DNA of 34,356 bases from contig JYOD01000055.1 in assembly GCA_000955785.1 (NCBI GenBank), forward strand, positions 1 to 34,356, given 5' to 3'. The first letter of the stretch is position 1. The number at the start of each line of letters is the position of its first letter. Shown piece after piece: positions 15,325-23,666 of this stretch. The translations under genes were made by a program, and so were the position numbers. The DNA comes from Burkholderiaceae bacterium 16 (GTDB lineage Bacteria; Pseudomonadota; Gammaproteobacteria; Burkholderiales; Burkholderiaceae). Under the pieces are notes generated by a model. The model was not told the origin of the DNA and made no database searches. It worked only from the letters and a program-made list of their open reading frames with translations.

Positions 15325-15954
15325 ATGGACACCCGTTTGAGCGCAGAAGGACTCGATCTGCTGTTTCGCAACGCCCGCACGCACAATGCCTGGCTTGACA
15401 AGCCGGTCGACGATGAGACGCTGCGGCAGCTCTATGAGGTCATGAAATGGGGGCCGACGAGCGCCAATGCTTCCCCGGCTCGGATCGTGTTCCTACGCAC
15501 CCGAGAAGCCAAACAGAGGCTCATGCCTGCGCTGGCGCCGGGCAATGTCGAGAAGACGATGGCCGCACCGGTTACCGCCATCATCGCCTACGACAGCAAG
15601 TTTTACGAACAGTTGCCGAAGCTGATGCCGCACGTCGATGCGCGCGCGTGGTTCGCAGGCAACCCTGCGCTTGCCGATGTGACGGCGCGTCGCAATACCG
15701 CACTTCAAGGGGCGTACCTGATCATCGCGGCCCGTGCGCTGGGTCTGGACTGCGGTCCGATGTCAGGTTTCGACGCCGCCAAGGTCGATGCCGAGTTCTT
15801 TCCAAGCGGACCTGACAACCCCTTCAGGGCAGAGGACGGTTCTGAGGCCGAGGTGAAAGCCAGCTTCCTGTGCAACCTCGGTTACGGAGACAGGGCGAAG
15901 CTGTATCCCCGCAATCCGAGGCTGGCATTCGACGTGGCGTGCAGCCTGCTGTAG
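15325..15954 (+). CDS. Nitroreductase family protein, malonic semialdehyde reductase-like (RutE/HadB group)
   Basis: A 209-aa FMN/NAD(P)H-dependent oxidoreductase of the nitroreductase fold. The pattern LLFRNARTHNAWLDKPV, then KWGPTSANASPARIVFLR, then LGLDCGPMSGFD and SFLCNLGYGD is that of the RutE/HadB subgroup. This group reduces malonic semialdehyde to 3-hydroxypropionate in pyrimidine breakdown. AAGGAG lies 8 bases upstream of the ATG. It follows the BKACE gene on the same strand, with no Rut genes around. A job in reducing or detoxifying a semialdehyde or enoyl product of this cluster is a reasonable guess, but the substrate is not shown by sequence. Confidence 0.88.
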   Translation: MDTRLSAEGLDLLFRNARTHNAWLDKPVDDETLRQLYEVMKWGPTSANASPARIVFLRTREAKQRLMPALAPGNVEKTMAAPVTAIIAYDSKFYEQLPKLMPHVDARAWFAGNPALADVTARRNTALQGAYLIIAARALGLDCGPMSGFDAAKVDAEFFPSGPDNPFRAEDGSEAEVKASFLCNLGYGDRAKLYPRNPRLAFDVACSLL

Positions 15955-15968
15955 GGAACGACAGACGG

Positions 15969-16000
15969 GCCAGGGCTGTCACTGCAGTGCCAGCCCTGGC
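15969..16000 (+). terminator. Long near-perfect hairpin between reductase and porin genes
   Basis: GCCAGGGCTG (15969-15978) pairs with CAGCCCTGGC (15991-16000). The space between contains the self-complementary CACTGCAGTG, so about 15 base pairs form with a single mismatch. There is no U-run after it. It could be a processing or stability hairpin, or a Rho-assisted terminator, that sets the porin apart from the two enzyme genes. Confidence 0.55.
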
Positions 16001-16038
16001 TGTCTTGCCTGAAGAAAAATGCAACGGAGATCGGAGAC

Positions 16039-17196
16039 ATGAAGAAACTGGTATCGGCCGGTGCTGCGGCGATGGCGCTGACTGGGGGCGCTCACGCCCA
16101 GTCCTCCATCGTTCTGTATGGGGTGGCAACATCAAGCGTCCAGTATGTGAATCGCGCGCAAAACGTCAGCAACGGGGTGCTAGCGCCAGGATCGGGTTCG
16201 GTGGTGCTCCTGAACTCGTCCGGCATTGCCCAGTCCCGCTTCGGTCTGCGCGGCACGGAAGACCTGGGTCATGGCTACAAGGGTCTCTTCGTCCTGGAGA
16301 ACCAATTCGGCATCGATAACGGCCAGCTCGGTAACGGTGGCTTGCTATTCGGGCGCCAGGCATTCGTGGGGCTCGGCAGCCCCTACGGAACGCTCACGTT
16401 CGGTCGCCAATACACTTCCGCCTTCCTGACGATGGGCAACTTCTCTCCCACGGGGCTCGCGCCGGAGTTCGAGCCCGTGGTGGGATTTGCAGGCCCGAAC
16501 TTCCGGGAGAACAACATGGCGAAGTATGAGGGCAAGTTCGGGGCGCTTTCGGCAAGCGCCCACTGGTCTTTTGGCGAGCGTCCCGGGACGCTGGCGGCAG
16601 GCTCGGCATACGGGGTGGGCTTGTCTTACTTCATGAACGACTTTGGCATCGGCTTGGGCTATGACGAGGTCAAGACGCTGAGCACCGCACAAATGTCCGC
16701 GGCGTCCGGCTCAAACGATTTCGGGCGCGACATGCGTGCCATGCTTGGACTGAGCTACACCTTCGGGACCGTCAAGTTGGTGGCGAGCTATCGATGGGGC
16801 AATTCCGTTGCGCCATCTTCCGGCACTCCCACGGTGCTGCCGCACCGCGATGACATGTATTGGGTCGGCGTCTCCTGGGATGCCACGCCGGCCGCCCGTT
16901 TCACCCTGGCGTATTACTACGACGATATCAAGCGGGCCACCATCGGTAGCGCTGTCGTGAACCCGGAAAACCCGCAGCAGTATGTGGCGCTGGCGGACTA
17001 CAACCTCTCCAAGCGCACCGACCTATTCGCCGGAATCGTGTACGCACGGAACGCGTCGTTGAACTGGGACAGCATCGGCTACCTACCCAACGGGCAATCG
17101 GTCGGATACCTGCCTGCGACGGCCCAGGTATATTACAAGCCGCCAGGAGCTCGCGGACAGACTGGCATCTCTATGGGCATCCGTCACATTTTCTGA
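16039..17196 (+). CDS. Outer-membrane porin (Gram-negative trimeric porin family)
   Basis: A 385-aa porin of the beta-proteobacterial general-diffusion type. It has a signal peptide (MKKLVSAGAAAMALTGGAHAQ, cleaved near AHA). The mature part starts SSIVLYGVATSSVQY, the first beta strand of this family, and contains SRFGLRGTEDLGHGYKGLF and the loop region FGRQAFVGLGSPYGTLTFGRQ. The C-terminus ends GISMGIRHIF with the terminal Phe recognised by the BAM complex. A GGAGAC RBS is present. It follows the enzyme genes across a hairpin and probably lets the cluster's substrate enter the periplasm. Porins of this type are common next to catabolic operons in Burkholderiales. Confidence 0.93.
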   Translation: MKKLVSAGAAAMALTGGAHAQSSIVLYGVATSSVQYVNRAQNVSNGVLAPGSGSVVLLNSSGIAQSRFGLRGTEDLGHGYKGLFVLENQFGIDNGQLGNGGLLFGRQAFVGLGSPYGTLTFGRQYTSAFLTMGNFSPTGLAPEFEPVVGFAGPNFRENNMAKYEGKFGALSASAHWSFGERPGTLAAGSAYGVGLSYFMNDFGIGLGYDEVKTLSTAQMSAASGSNDFGRDMRAMLGLSYTFGTVKLVASYRWGNSVAPSSGTPTVLPHRDDMYWVGVSWDATPAARFTLAYYYDDIKRATIGSAVVNPENPQQYVALADYNLSKRTDLFAGIVYARNASLNWDSIGYLPNGQSVGYLPATAQVYYKPPGARGQTGISMGIRHIF

Positions 17197-17375
17197 ATCG
17201 TGGAATCGCCGCTTGCATGATAGCCGCCGAAGGTCGAGATGGTCCGAGTTTTCATTCTTGACGTCCTCCCCTGCCTGAAGAGGCCGTCGCAAAACGTTTC
17301 TGCTGTGCGTCCAATTCAAGTCCGAGCGTGGATGTGATTGCTTTGGCGCGAACCCAAACAAATCGAAAGGATCTG

Positions 17376-17590
17376 CCCCAAAAAAGTGCGCAACCTCGTG
17401 GAGGCCGCGTAGAACCGCATACAAAAGGGTAAATAATGCCCTCGACAGGGCAACCGCCCGGGACAGGTTGTGCGCCAGGACATGCACGGCGAATTCCCGC
17501 TTGACCGCCTGGAGCCCACTGCGCCGAAAGCGATTCAGCCCCTACTGGGAACGCAAGCTGCTGAACACCGGTTCCACGTTTAGGCAGGGG
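17376..17590 (-). mobile_element. C-terminal remnant of a DDE transposase
   Basis: Read on the minus strand, the sequence gives LNVEPVFSSLRSQ, a stop (TAG, 17542-17544), then GLNRFRRSGLQAVKREFAVH and VLAHNLSRA. This is the end of a DDE transposase of the IS1182/IS5-like type (VEPVF...GLRRFRLRGL...EFA...AYNLSR). The stop and the lack of an N-terminal two thirds make it a relic. No terminal inverted repeats were recognised. It marks past insertion between the porin and the UPF0158 gene. Confidence 0.65.
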
Positions 17591-17650
17591 AGGACATCAA
17601 TTCCCAAAGGATAACTGTACGGCCAGACATTGTGGCGTGTCTGACCGGCA

Positions 17651-18079
17651 TCACGAGTCAAGAATCTCCAGCCCGTTTTCGGCACTCCATTGCCTCAGCG
17701 CTCTTTCGACAGAGTCGGCTTCAAACGAATACCAGAGCTCAAGCATGCCTTTACGCTCCAGCAAATCCTTGAAGCGCGCGTAAGCCCCTTGCCGTCGGAA
17801 GAATCCTTCGATCTGGTCGTAACACGCAGGCAACTCTTGTGCGACAAAGCGCAGGGCGAGACTTCTTCCAAGACCGAGCTCGTTCTTATGCGGTATCGCA
17901 AGGTAGCGGTCTGAAGTATCAAGGTCGTCAGGAATCTCCTCGTCGAACGCGTCGTTGGCATCAGAAGTCAAATAGACTTTGCCCGTATCGAGCGAGACAT
18001 ACGCGTTGTGCTCCATCGGCGCCGCGAAGCTAACGAAGTCGAAGGCCATAGAAAGATCGTCGTGTTTGACTGCGACCAT
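17651..18079 (-). CDS. UPF0158 family protein
   Basis: A 142-aa protein of the uncharacterised UPF0158 family. Typical features are a beta-rich N-terminal part (FDFVSFAAPMEHNAYVSLDTG, with YLTSD after it), an acidic middle (FDEEIPDDLDTSDRYLAIPHKNEL) and a helical C-terminus (FFRRQGAYARFKDLLERKG, LELWYSFE). The start at 18079 is preferred over the longer frame because GGGAG precedes it at proper spacing and the family begins here. It is probably cytosolic. No partner gene is evident; the neighbours are mobile-element debris and an unknown ORF. Confidence 0.8.
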   Translation of the reverse strand: MVAVKHDDLSMAFDFVSFAAPMEHNAYVSLDTGKVYLTSDANDAFDEEIPDDLDTSDRYLAIPHKNELGLGRSLALRFVAQELPACYDQIEGFFRRQGAYARFKDLLERKGMLELWYSFEADSVERALRQWSAENGLEILDS

Positions 18080-18545
18080 GCCTCTACTCCCATAGGTTGC
18101 AAGTTGGACGGGCCCAGCGATGGCGACACCCCACAAACGCTTCAAGGACAGACGACTCGATGTGACGCAATCCAGCGCCGAACATTTTCGCCATTGGTCT
18201 TCATCAAGGGACAATGCATGATGGTATCGCAGCTCGCATCATAGTTCGACGGCGCGCTCGTGGTCACCCAGCGTCCGCAGAAGACGCGCCGCCTTCAGCG
18301 GCTGGTTCTGACTTTGGCTGACGTGGCCGACTCACGTCGCCTGCTCTTAGCCACCCGAATGGCGGGTTCCGAAGTGAGTGAGACGTTCGAGCGGCCAAGT
18401 CGGCGTAATGGCCTACGGCTGGTGTTGGCTGTGGGAGCGGCCGGTCGCCGCGGTATGCCGGTGTCTAGCCCCCTTCATCCAAGCCCAAGATGGAGTCCTA
18501 TGGTAAGGTTGGGGGGATGAGTTCATGGACTTCAACTGGTGATGC
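18080..18545. other. Stretch without a supported gene
   Basis: The first ~135 bases extend the UPF0158 frame upstream but lack family character. The rest is rich in GGCCG and GGTCGCCG-type words, as in dispersed intergenic repeats of this genus. No promoter, RNA gene or conserved protein was recognised. Confidence 0.4.
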
Positions 18546-19016
18546 ATGGGCCGCACCTATGTGGTGCTGGGAGAGTGGTGCAGCGTGAATGATGCAAAGC
18601 AGGAAGCGCGGCGCACGCTGCGGACTGAGAGAGTTTCAATCAGCAGGGCTTTGCGCCTGAGCGTGCCACCAGAGGCCAGGCCTGCGCCGGTCAACAGGAG
18701 AGACTGGCTGCGGCAGAGGAAAGAGCAATTGCAGGCTGCCCGTGCCGCTGCCAAGCAAAGGCGCGATCTACTAAAAGCCGAAATCATGTCAGCCGTGCAA
18801 GAGGTTGCCCGAGAGGAACGCACTGCTGCGCGGCTAGAAGCTGAACGCCTGAGGGCGGAAGCCAAGACGGCGCGGACCTACGCGCAGGAGGACGCACGCG
18901 CCGCCGCCAAGTTCGAGCGTGGCCAACCAACCCGCTCGGCGTCCAAACGAAAGACGCTTGCAAATGAGAAACGCAAGCTGGTCTCTTACGCACATCTGTT
19001 GCGAATGCGTGGGTGA
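18546..19016 (+). CDS. Hypothetical Arg/Ala/Lys-rich coiled-coil protein
   Basis: I do not recognise the family. The 156-aa frame is strongly basic and helical. Residues ~50-130 are a run of heptad-like Ala, Glu, Arg and Lys (LRQRKEQLQAARAAAKQRRD, then ERTAARLEAERLRAEAKTAR), which should form a coiled coil. An in-frame stop lies two codons before the ATG and no good RBS is visible. Such composition can arise by chance in GC-rich DNA, so coding status is uncertain. If real, it would be a small nucleic-acid-binding or structural protein of unknown role. Confidence 0.35.
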   Translation: MGRTYVVLGEWCSVNDAKQEARRTLRTERVSISRALRLSVPPEARPAPVNRRDWLRQRKEQLQAARAAAKQRRDLLKAEIMSAVQEVAREERTAARLEAERLRAEAKTARTYAQEDARAAAKFERGQPTRSASKRKTLANEKRKLVSYAHLLRMRG

Positions 19017-19272
19017 TCTGGCGGAAGTTCGACAGGGCGGACTACCGATCGATTTCGTGGAAAGCGGCATCGATCTCGTGATGCGATTCGACGCGTTGTA
19101 GGACAAGCGGCTGAACGCGCGGTGGACCATGTCGAACCGGCGGTTGACCTGCATTCGCTACCGACCCACTTCTGCCCTTCGACCCGGCGTGGCCTTAACG
19201 GCAGCTTCCAGGGAGCATCGGTCGTCCGTACCTCGTAACGCCGCACTAAGTCCGTGCGCCGGGCTCCGTCCC

Positions 19273-20196
19273 CTATGCGGATGTGCGCTGATGGCGCGCC
19301 CGCCGCGCATCGGTATGTTCGCGGATTATGTCGATCAGAGCGCGCAGTCCGGCCGGCACGTGGCGGCGGCCCGGATAGTACAGGCAGAGGCCGTCGAGCG
19401 GGGGCGTCCAATCGTCCAGCACACGAACCAGCGTGCCAGCTTCCAGATCCGCGGCGACGTTCCATTCGGTCAGATACGCAAGACCGATCCCGGCACGCGC
19501 CGCCACCAGCATCAGGCCCGGCTCGTCAAGCGTCAGCGCGCCTTTGCCATCGATACGCAACGTTTCGCCGTGCCGCTCGAACTCCCACTGATATATCGCA
19601 CCGCTCGGCATGCGTGAGCGGATGCAGCGGTGTGCGTTCAGATCGGCCGGCGTGCGCGGCGGCTTTTGCTGCACAAAGTAGGCTGGACTGCCGACCACGG
19701 CAAAGCGCTGCCTGTCCCCGAACGGCACCGCGATCATTTCCTGCGGCACCGTTTCAGTCAGCCGAATGCCAGCATCGAAGCCTTCCGCAACGATATCGAT
19801 CAGGCGCCCTTCGGTGACCAGATCGAGTTTCATCTCCGGATAGCGCTGCAGGAATTCGATGAAGAGCGGCATCACCTGCCTGGCCGCGCCGGTTGACGCA
19901 TTGATACGCAGCGTGCCCGACGGCGTGTCACGGAAGCTGCCGGCCTGCTCGATCGCGACGCGGATCGTGGAGAGTGCCGGCGCAACGCTGTCGACGAACT
20001 GCACGCCGGCTTCCGACAACGACACGCTGCGCGTCGTGCGGTTGAAGAGCCGTACGCCGATACGCGCTTCGAGCGCCGCCACGGCATGACTGAGCGCAGA
20101 CGTCGACATGCCCAGTTCCGTTGCGGCCGCGCGGAAGCTACGATGACGCGCGACGGCCAGCACCGCCTCCAGTTCGCCCAAGCCCGATGACTTCAT
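19273..20196 (-). CDS. LysR family transcriptional regulator
   Basis: A complete 307-aa LysR regulator. The N-terminal winged HTH is LEAVLAVARHRSFRAAATEL...STSALSHAVAALEARIGVRLFNRTTRSVSLSE (residues ~5-65). The effector-binding domain follows (GTLRINASTGAARQVMPLFI, LIDIVAEGFDAGIRL, LVAARAGIGLAYLTEW). It is divergent from an aldehyde dehydrogenase gene 100 bases away, the classical LysR-target arrangement, so it likely controls that gene. The first 197 bases of the gene are duplicated at 10955-11151. Sequence alone does not show the inducer. Confidence 0.93.
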   Translation of the reverse strand: MKSSGLGELEAVLAVARHRSFRAAATELGMSTSALSHAVAALEARIGVRLFNRTTRSVSLSEAGVQFVDSVAPALSTIRVAIEQAGSFRDTPSGTLRINASTGAARQVMPLFIEFLQRYPEMKLDLVTEGRLIDIVAEGFDAGIRLTETVPQEMIAVPFGDRQRFAVVGSPAYFVQQKPPRTPADLNAHRCIRSRMPSGAIYQWEFERHGETLRIDGKGALTLDEPGLMLVAARAGIGLAYLTEWNVAADLEAGTLVRVLDDWTPPLDGLCLYYPGRRHVPAGLRALIDIIREHTDARRARHQRTSA

Positions 20197-20206
20197 TGTC
20201 TCAAAT
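20000..20206. repeat. Duplicated segment, copy 2 (copy 1 at 10955-11161)
   Basis: The source copy of the 207-base direct repeat, lying within the 5' end of the intact LysR gene and 10 bases of its upstream region. Two mismatches were seen. Homologous recombination between the copies would delete or amplify the 9-kb segment that holds the TetR-BKACE cluster. Confidence 0.85.
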
Positions 20207-20215
20207 TTTTCAACG

Positions 20216-20252
20216 ATACATGCCGTATTGTATGACTAGTCAGAGCAATACA
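20216..20252. promoter_or_regulatory. Candidate operator between LysR and aldehyde dehydrogenase genes
   Basis: The 100-base divergent region holds ATACA (20216-20220), TGTAT (20229-20233) and ATACA (20248-20252), three alternating half-sites that form two inverted repeats. The perfect palindrome TGACTAGTCA (20233-20242) overlaps the second. Exact T-N11-A spacing was not found, but repeated half-sites over ~40 bases are usual for a LysR tetramer footprint. Confidence 0.45.
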
Positions 20253-20296
20253 TCGGGTCTATCTTTAGTCGTCTGGAACGTCTTCTGGGAGCAGCC

Positions 20297-21718
20297 ATGC
20301 AGATCATCGACAAAATCTATATCGACGGCGCCTTCGTTACACCGCACGGCGACGAACTGTTCAACCTCTTCAATCCGGCGACCGAGCAGGTAATCGGCCA
20401 AGCGCGTCTCGCCGATGCGCAAGACGCGCGCGATGCGATCGCCGCCGCAAAGCGCGCGTTTCCCGCGTTTTCCCGCACCGGCAAGCGGGAGCGCATCGAC
20501 ATGCTCAGGCGCATGCACGAAGCCGTCGCGGCGAAGGAGGACGACCTGTACGAGGCGATCACCGAGGAATACGGAGCGCCCGTTTCGCGCGGTCGCTGGA
20601 TGGCTCAGCACGCCAGCAATGTGCTGCTCGAAGCGGCGAAGGTGCTGCAGGACTATGCGTTCACGCGTCGCGCGGGTATTGCCGAGGTCGTGATGCAACC
20701 GCTAGGTGTCGCCGGTCTGATTACGCCGTGGAACAGTAACGCGGGCTTCATCTGCGGCAAGCTCGCTACCGCGCTGGCTGCCGGCTGCACGGCGGTCATC
20801 AAGCCAAGCGAGATGAGCGCGATCCAGACGCGCATCGTCACCGAAGCGTTGCACGAAGCCGGCTTGCCGCCGGGCTTGTTCAACATCGTGACGGGGCGCG
20901 GCGAAACGGTCGGCGCGCAGATCAGTTCGCATCCGGATGTCGCAAAGCTGTCGTTCACCGGTTCGACCTCGGTCGGCAAGACGATTCTGCGCGCGGGTGC
21001 CGAGACGTTGAAGCGCGTGACGCTCGAACTCGGCGGCAAGTCGCCGGTGCTCGTGCTCGACGACGCGAACTTCGACGAGGTGGTACCGCTCGCAATTCAG
21101 GCCGGCTTCATGAATAGCGGCCAGGCGTGCATCGCGGGCACGCGTATTTTGGTGCCGCAGCAGCGGCTCGCGGAATTCGAAGCGCGGGTGCAGCAAGAAG
21201 TTGCGCGCACGCAGGCAGGCGATCCGCGCGATCCGCGGACGACTGTCGGCCCAATGGTCAGCCAGAAGCAGTGGGAACGCGTGCAGCGCTATATCCGGAT
21301 CGGCATCGACTCAGGCGCGCGTCTGATCGCGGGAGGCGAAGGCCGGCCAGATGGCATCGACGCAGGATGGTTCGTGCGTCCGACCGTCTTCAGCGATGTG
21401 GCCAACGAGATGGCGATTGCCCGCGAAGAGATCTTCGGTCCTGTGCTGTCGATTATCGCGTACCGCGATACTGAAGATGCGGTCGCTATCGCCAACGACA
21501 CCAATTACGGCTTGCAAGCATACGTGTTTTCGGCGGATGACCAGCGTGCGCGCGAGCTCGCACGGCGAATCGAAGCGGGTCGAGTACTAGTCAACACGCT
21601 GGCACACGAACCGGCCGCGCCATTCGGCGGCTTCAAGCAATCTGGTATCGGCCGCGAGTACGGCACGTTTGGGCTCGAGGCTTTTCTCGAACCGAAGGCC
21701 GTTCTCACTGTTTCGTGA
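20297..21718 (+). CDS. NAD(P)+-dependent aldehyde dehydrogenase
   Basis: A full-length 473-aa aldehyde dehydrogenase that oxidises an aldehyde to its acid. Catalytic and cofactor landmarks are all present: TPWNSN with Asn146, KPSEMSA with Lys169, FTGSTSVGK (220-228), the general base Glu244 in LELGGKSP and the nucleophile Cys278 in SGQACIAGTR. The C-terminal PFGGFKQSGIGREYG is standard. The start codon follows GGGAG. It is transcribed away from the LysR gene and appears monocistronic. The substrate cannot be read from sequence; the subgroup resembles broad ALDHs of Burkholderiales acting on aromatic or aliphatic aldehydes. Confidence 0.92.
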   Translation: MQIIDKIYIDGAFVTPHGDELFNLFNPATEQVIGQARLADAQDARDAIAAAKRAFPAFSRTGKRERIDMLRRMHEAVAAKEDDLYEAITEEYGAPVSRGRWMAQHASNVLLEAAKVLQDYAFTRRAGIAEVVMQPLGVAGLITPWNSNAGFICGKLATALAAGCTAVIKPSEMSAIQTRIVTEALHEAGLPPGLFNIVTGRGETVGAQISSHPDVAKLSFTGSTSVGKTILRAGAETLKRVTLELGGKSPVLVLDDANFDEVVPLAIQAGFMNSGQACIAGTRILVPQQRLAEFEARVQQEVARTQAGDPRDPRTTVGPMVSQKQWERVQRYIRIGIDSGARLIAGGEGRPDGIDAGWFVRPTVFSDVANEMAIAREEIFGPVLSIIAYRDTEDAVAIANDTNYGLQAYVFSADDQRARELARRIEAGRVLVNTLAHEPAAPFGGFKQSGIGREYGTFGLEAFLEPKAVLTVS

Positions 21719-22153
21719 TCGCGCATCCCAAGCGCTCGTTGAAGCGAGTCGCCGAGCAGCAAGGAGGACTTCCAGCGTTTATGAGTACCGGAGGACGAAA
21801 GGCGGTTGGCGCAAGCGCCCGCTGATCTCTTCTGAATGGCGAAGGATGGACAATCAGCACGAGCGTGGAGGAGAGTTGATAATGTTACGGCTTGGGGGGC
21901 TTACCGCCGACAATGCAACGTTCGCGGTCGCAGCGCGAAAGGCCGTTGTCTAGGAGGAGCTGTCGTTCGAATGGCTCTGCGCAACTATGGGCCAACGTCT
22001 GAAGATGGCCGGACGCGGCCCCCGGTGCCGAACCTCCGCAGTTTCCTGATTGTCGCCCCTACGACGCCTATTCTGCGCAAGAGCTGGTGCTCAATTGCTA
22101 TCGATCTCAATTCGCCTTAACCTGTCACGGAGCCCCCAACCTGGAACCGCGCG
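21719..22153. other. Intergenic stretch, no gene supported
   Basis: Several frames are open for ~90 codons, but none has a recognisable product and they overlap one another. No terminator with a U-run was seen after the aldehyde dehydrogenase gene. The sequence before 22154 contains no strong RBS or consensus promoter. Confidence 0.4.
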
Positions 22154-22561
22154 ATGCAAGCACATCCTCTGCGCCTCTCTCCCGGCGACGATCTGCGTGT
22201 CGCAGTCGAAGACGAGTTGCGTCAGCTCAAGTTGCATGCGGCCTTCGTAATCCAGGGCATCGGGAGCCTGAGCATTGCCCAATTGCGATTTGCCGGGGAC
22301 GAGGATCCTACCGAGCTGCGTGACAATCTGGAAATACTGACGCTCGCCGGGTCCCTATCATCTGATGGAGCGCACCTGCACATGTCGGTTGCCGACCCGC
22401 GCGGTCGAGTGTTCGGTGGTCATGTGGCACGCGGCTGCACGGTCCATACAACCGCGGAGATATTGCTGGCGCTTCTTCCCGAACATCGCTTCTCTCGGGA
22501 GTGCGACCTAAGTTCGGGGTTCATGGAACTGGTGATACGAAATGAACCGCCCCTGGAGTAG
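22154..22561 (+). CDS. PPC domain (DUF296) protein
   Basis: A 135-aa single-domain protein of the plant-and-prokaryote-conserved (PPC/DUF296) family. It begins with the fold's opening MQAHPLRLSPGDDLRVAVED and contains FVIQGIGSLSIAQLRF and the signature GAHLHMSVADPRGRVFGGHV. His74, His76 and His90 are the likely metal-binding residues of the prokaryotic members. In plants the domain is fused to AT-hooks. Bacterial stand-alone versions form trimers of unknown function, sometimes called DNA-binding without direct proof. It has no close operon partner and lies tail to tail with the downstream LysR gene. Confidence 0.88.
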   Translation: MQAHPLRLSPGDDLRVAVEDELRQLKLHAAFVIQGIGSLSIAQLRFAGDEDPTELRDNLEILTLAGSLSSDGAHLHMSVADPRGRVFGGHVARGCTVHTTAEILLALLPEHRFSRECDLSSGFMELVIRNEPPLE

Positions 22562-22696
22562 CCTCGACGCATACACCTGGGCAGCGTGGATGAATGAGGC
22601 CTTTCGACCCGTCACTGCCGTTCGCTGTTTCGAGACGGACGGCCGTTTCGGCCGATGAGGTGACGGTCGCCAACCTCGGCCTGAGCACGATCGGCT

Positions 22697-23623
22697 TCAA
22701 CGAGCAGAGTTGACTAGCGGGCTCTTTCGCTTTTGCGCGAATTCACTGCAGAGATCGAGAAATGCCTTGGCGGCCGGCGACGGCGTGCGGGCGTTTAGCG
22801 TAATCGCGCAGATGGTCCGCTGTATCTCGGGATGTGTGATGCGCCGGTAGGTGACCTGTCCGACCCTGACCAGGGGCAGGAGAGACAGCGGTAATACCCC
22901 CACGCACAGGCGATTGGCGACAAAGCCGATAACAGTACTCGCATGCTCCACCTCAAAGGCCGGACTGAGCGCGCGGCCTTGTTGCAGGAAGGCGGCTTCC
23001 ATCAGGTGGCGCACACTGCTGGTGCTCTTCAGGGACACCAAGCGGTGAGGCTGCAATTGCCGCCAGGTCACAGTACGGGACTGCGCAAGGGGGTCCTCGG
23101 AGTGGCAGAGCAGCACCAGACTGTCTTGAAACAGCTCGCGATGCACCAGGTCGTGTTCGTCGGACTTGACGGGCGCCAGCGCGAGGTCGACCGTGCCTTG
23201 CCGCACCATCTCGATCGAGACGTCCGACAGTACATCATGCACCCGCAGGACGACACCCGGGTGCGCCGCCTCGAACGCCACAATCACCTCCGGCAGGAAT
23301 GCAGCCGCCAGCGAAGGCGAGGCTGCAATCGCCAGACGTCCCCGCTTGCCATCGACGAAATCGCGCACTGCCGCGAATGCGCCGTCGAAGTTCTCGAACA
23401 GGCCTTCCACGATACCCAGCAGTTCCCCACCCACGGGGGTCAATGCAACGTGCCGCGTGGTGCGGTCAAAGAGTAGCGCCTCGATCTGCTCCTCCAGCTT
23501 GCGCACTGTGGCGCTCAGCGCCGGCTGGGATAAATGGACCTGCCGGGCGGCCTCGCTGAAGCTGAGCGTACGTCCGACCGCGAGGAAGGCTTCGAGCTGC
23601 CGTAGCGTGATCTTCGATTTCAT
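22697..23623 (-). CDS. LysR family transcriptional regulator
   Basis: A 308-aa LysR regulator. The HTH is LRQLEAFLAVGRTLSFSEAA, then QVHLSQPALSATVRKLEEQI (residues ~7-46). The effector domain has GRLAIAASPSLAAAFLPEVI and a periplasmic-binding-protein-like fold. The start at 23623 is chosen because the family begins with this Met; the frame is open 126 bases upstream through the operator. It is divergent from the TfdA/TauD-like dioxygenase gene with a clear T-N11-A site between them. It is therefore the probable activator of the dioxygenase-MLE-tctC-tctC-FAH operon, with the pathway substrate or an intermediate as inducer. Confidence 0.93.
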   Translation of the reverse strand: MKSKITLRQLEAFLAVGRTLSFSEAARQVHLSQPALSATVRKLEEQIEALLFDRTTRHVALTPVGGELLGIVEGLFENFDGAFAAVRDFVDGKRGRLAIAASPSLAAAFLPEVIVAFEAAHPGVVLRVHDVLSDVSIEMVRQGTVDLALAPVKSDEHDLVHRELFQDSLVLLCHSEDPLAQSRTVTWRQLQPHRLVSLKSTSSVRHLMEAAFLQQGRALSPAFEVEHASTVIGFVANRLCVGVLPLSLLPLVRVGQVTYRRITHPEIQRTICAITLNARTPSPAAKAFLDLCSEFAQKRKSPLVNSAR

Positions 23624-23645
23624 GGATATATAACGTGAAAAAATA

Positions 23646-23666
23646 AATCTATCACATAATGAGATT
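23646..23666. promoter_or_regulatory. LysR-type T-N11-A operator
   Basis: AATCT (23646-23650), 11 bases, then AGATT (23662-23666). This is a perfect 5-bp dyad with exactly the T-N11-A geometry of LysR recognition sites, 23 bases from the regulator's start codon. A direct repeat of ATAAAT (23643-23648 and 23673-23678) may mark the adjacent activation site towards the dioxygenase gene. A TTGGAC at 23665-23670 could serve as its -35. Confidence 0.65.

Noticed and set aside
19036..19101. Possible LysR effector-domain fragment (IDFVESGIDLVMRF)
   Set aside because: Only ~15 residues resemble the LysR segment DLVxEGIDLxIR; the flanks do not fit in any frame, so chance similarity is likely.
22606..22713. 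Short plus-strand frame ending VANLGLSTIGFNEQS before the LysR 3' end
   Set aside because: Too short, no start or RBS, and it runs into the convergent LysR gene; no family recognised.
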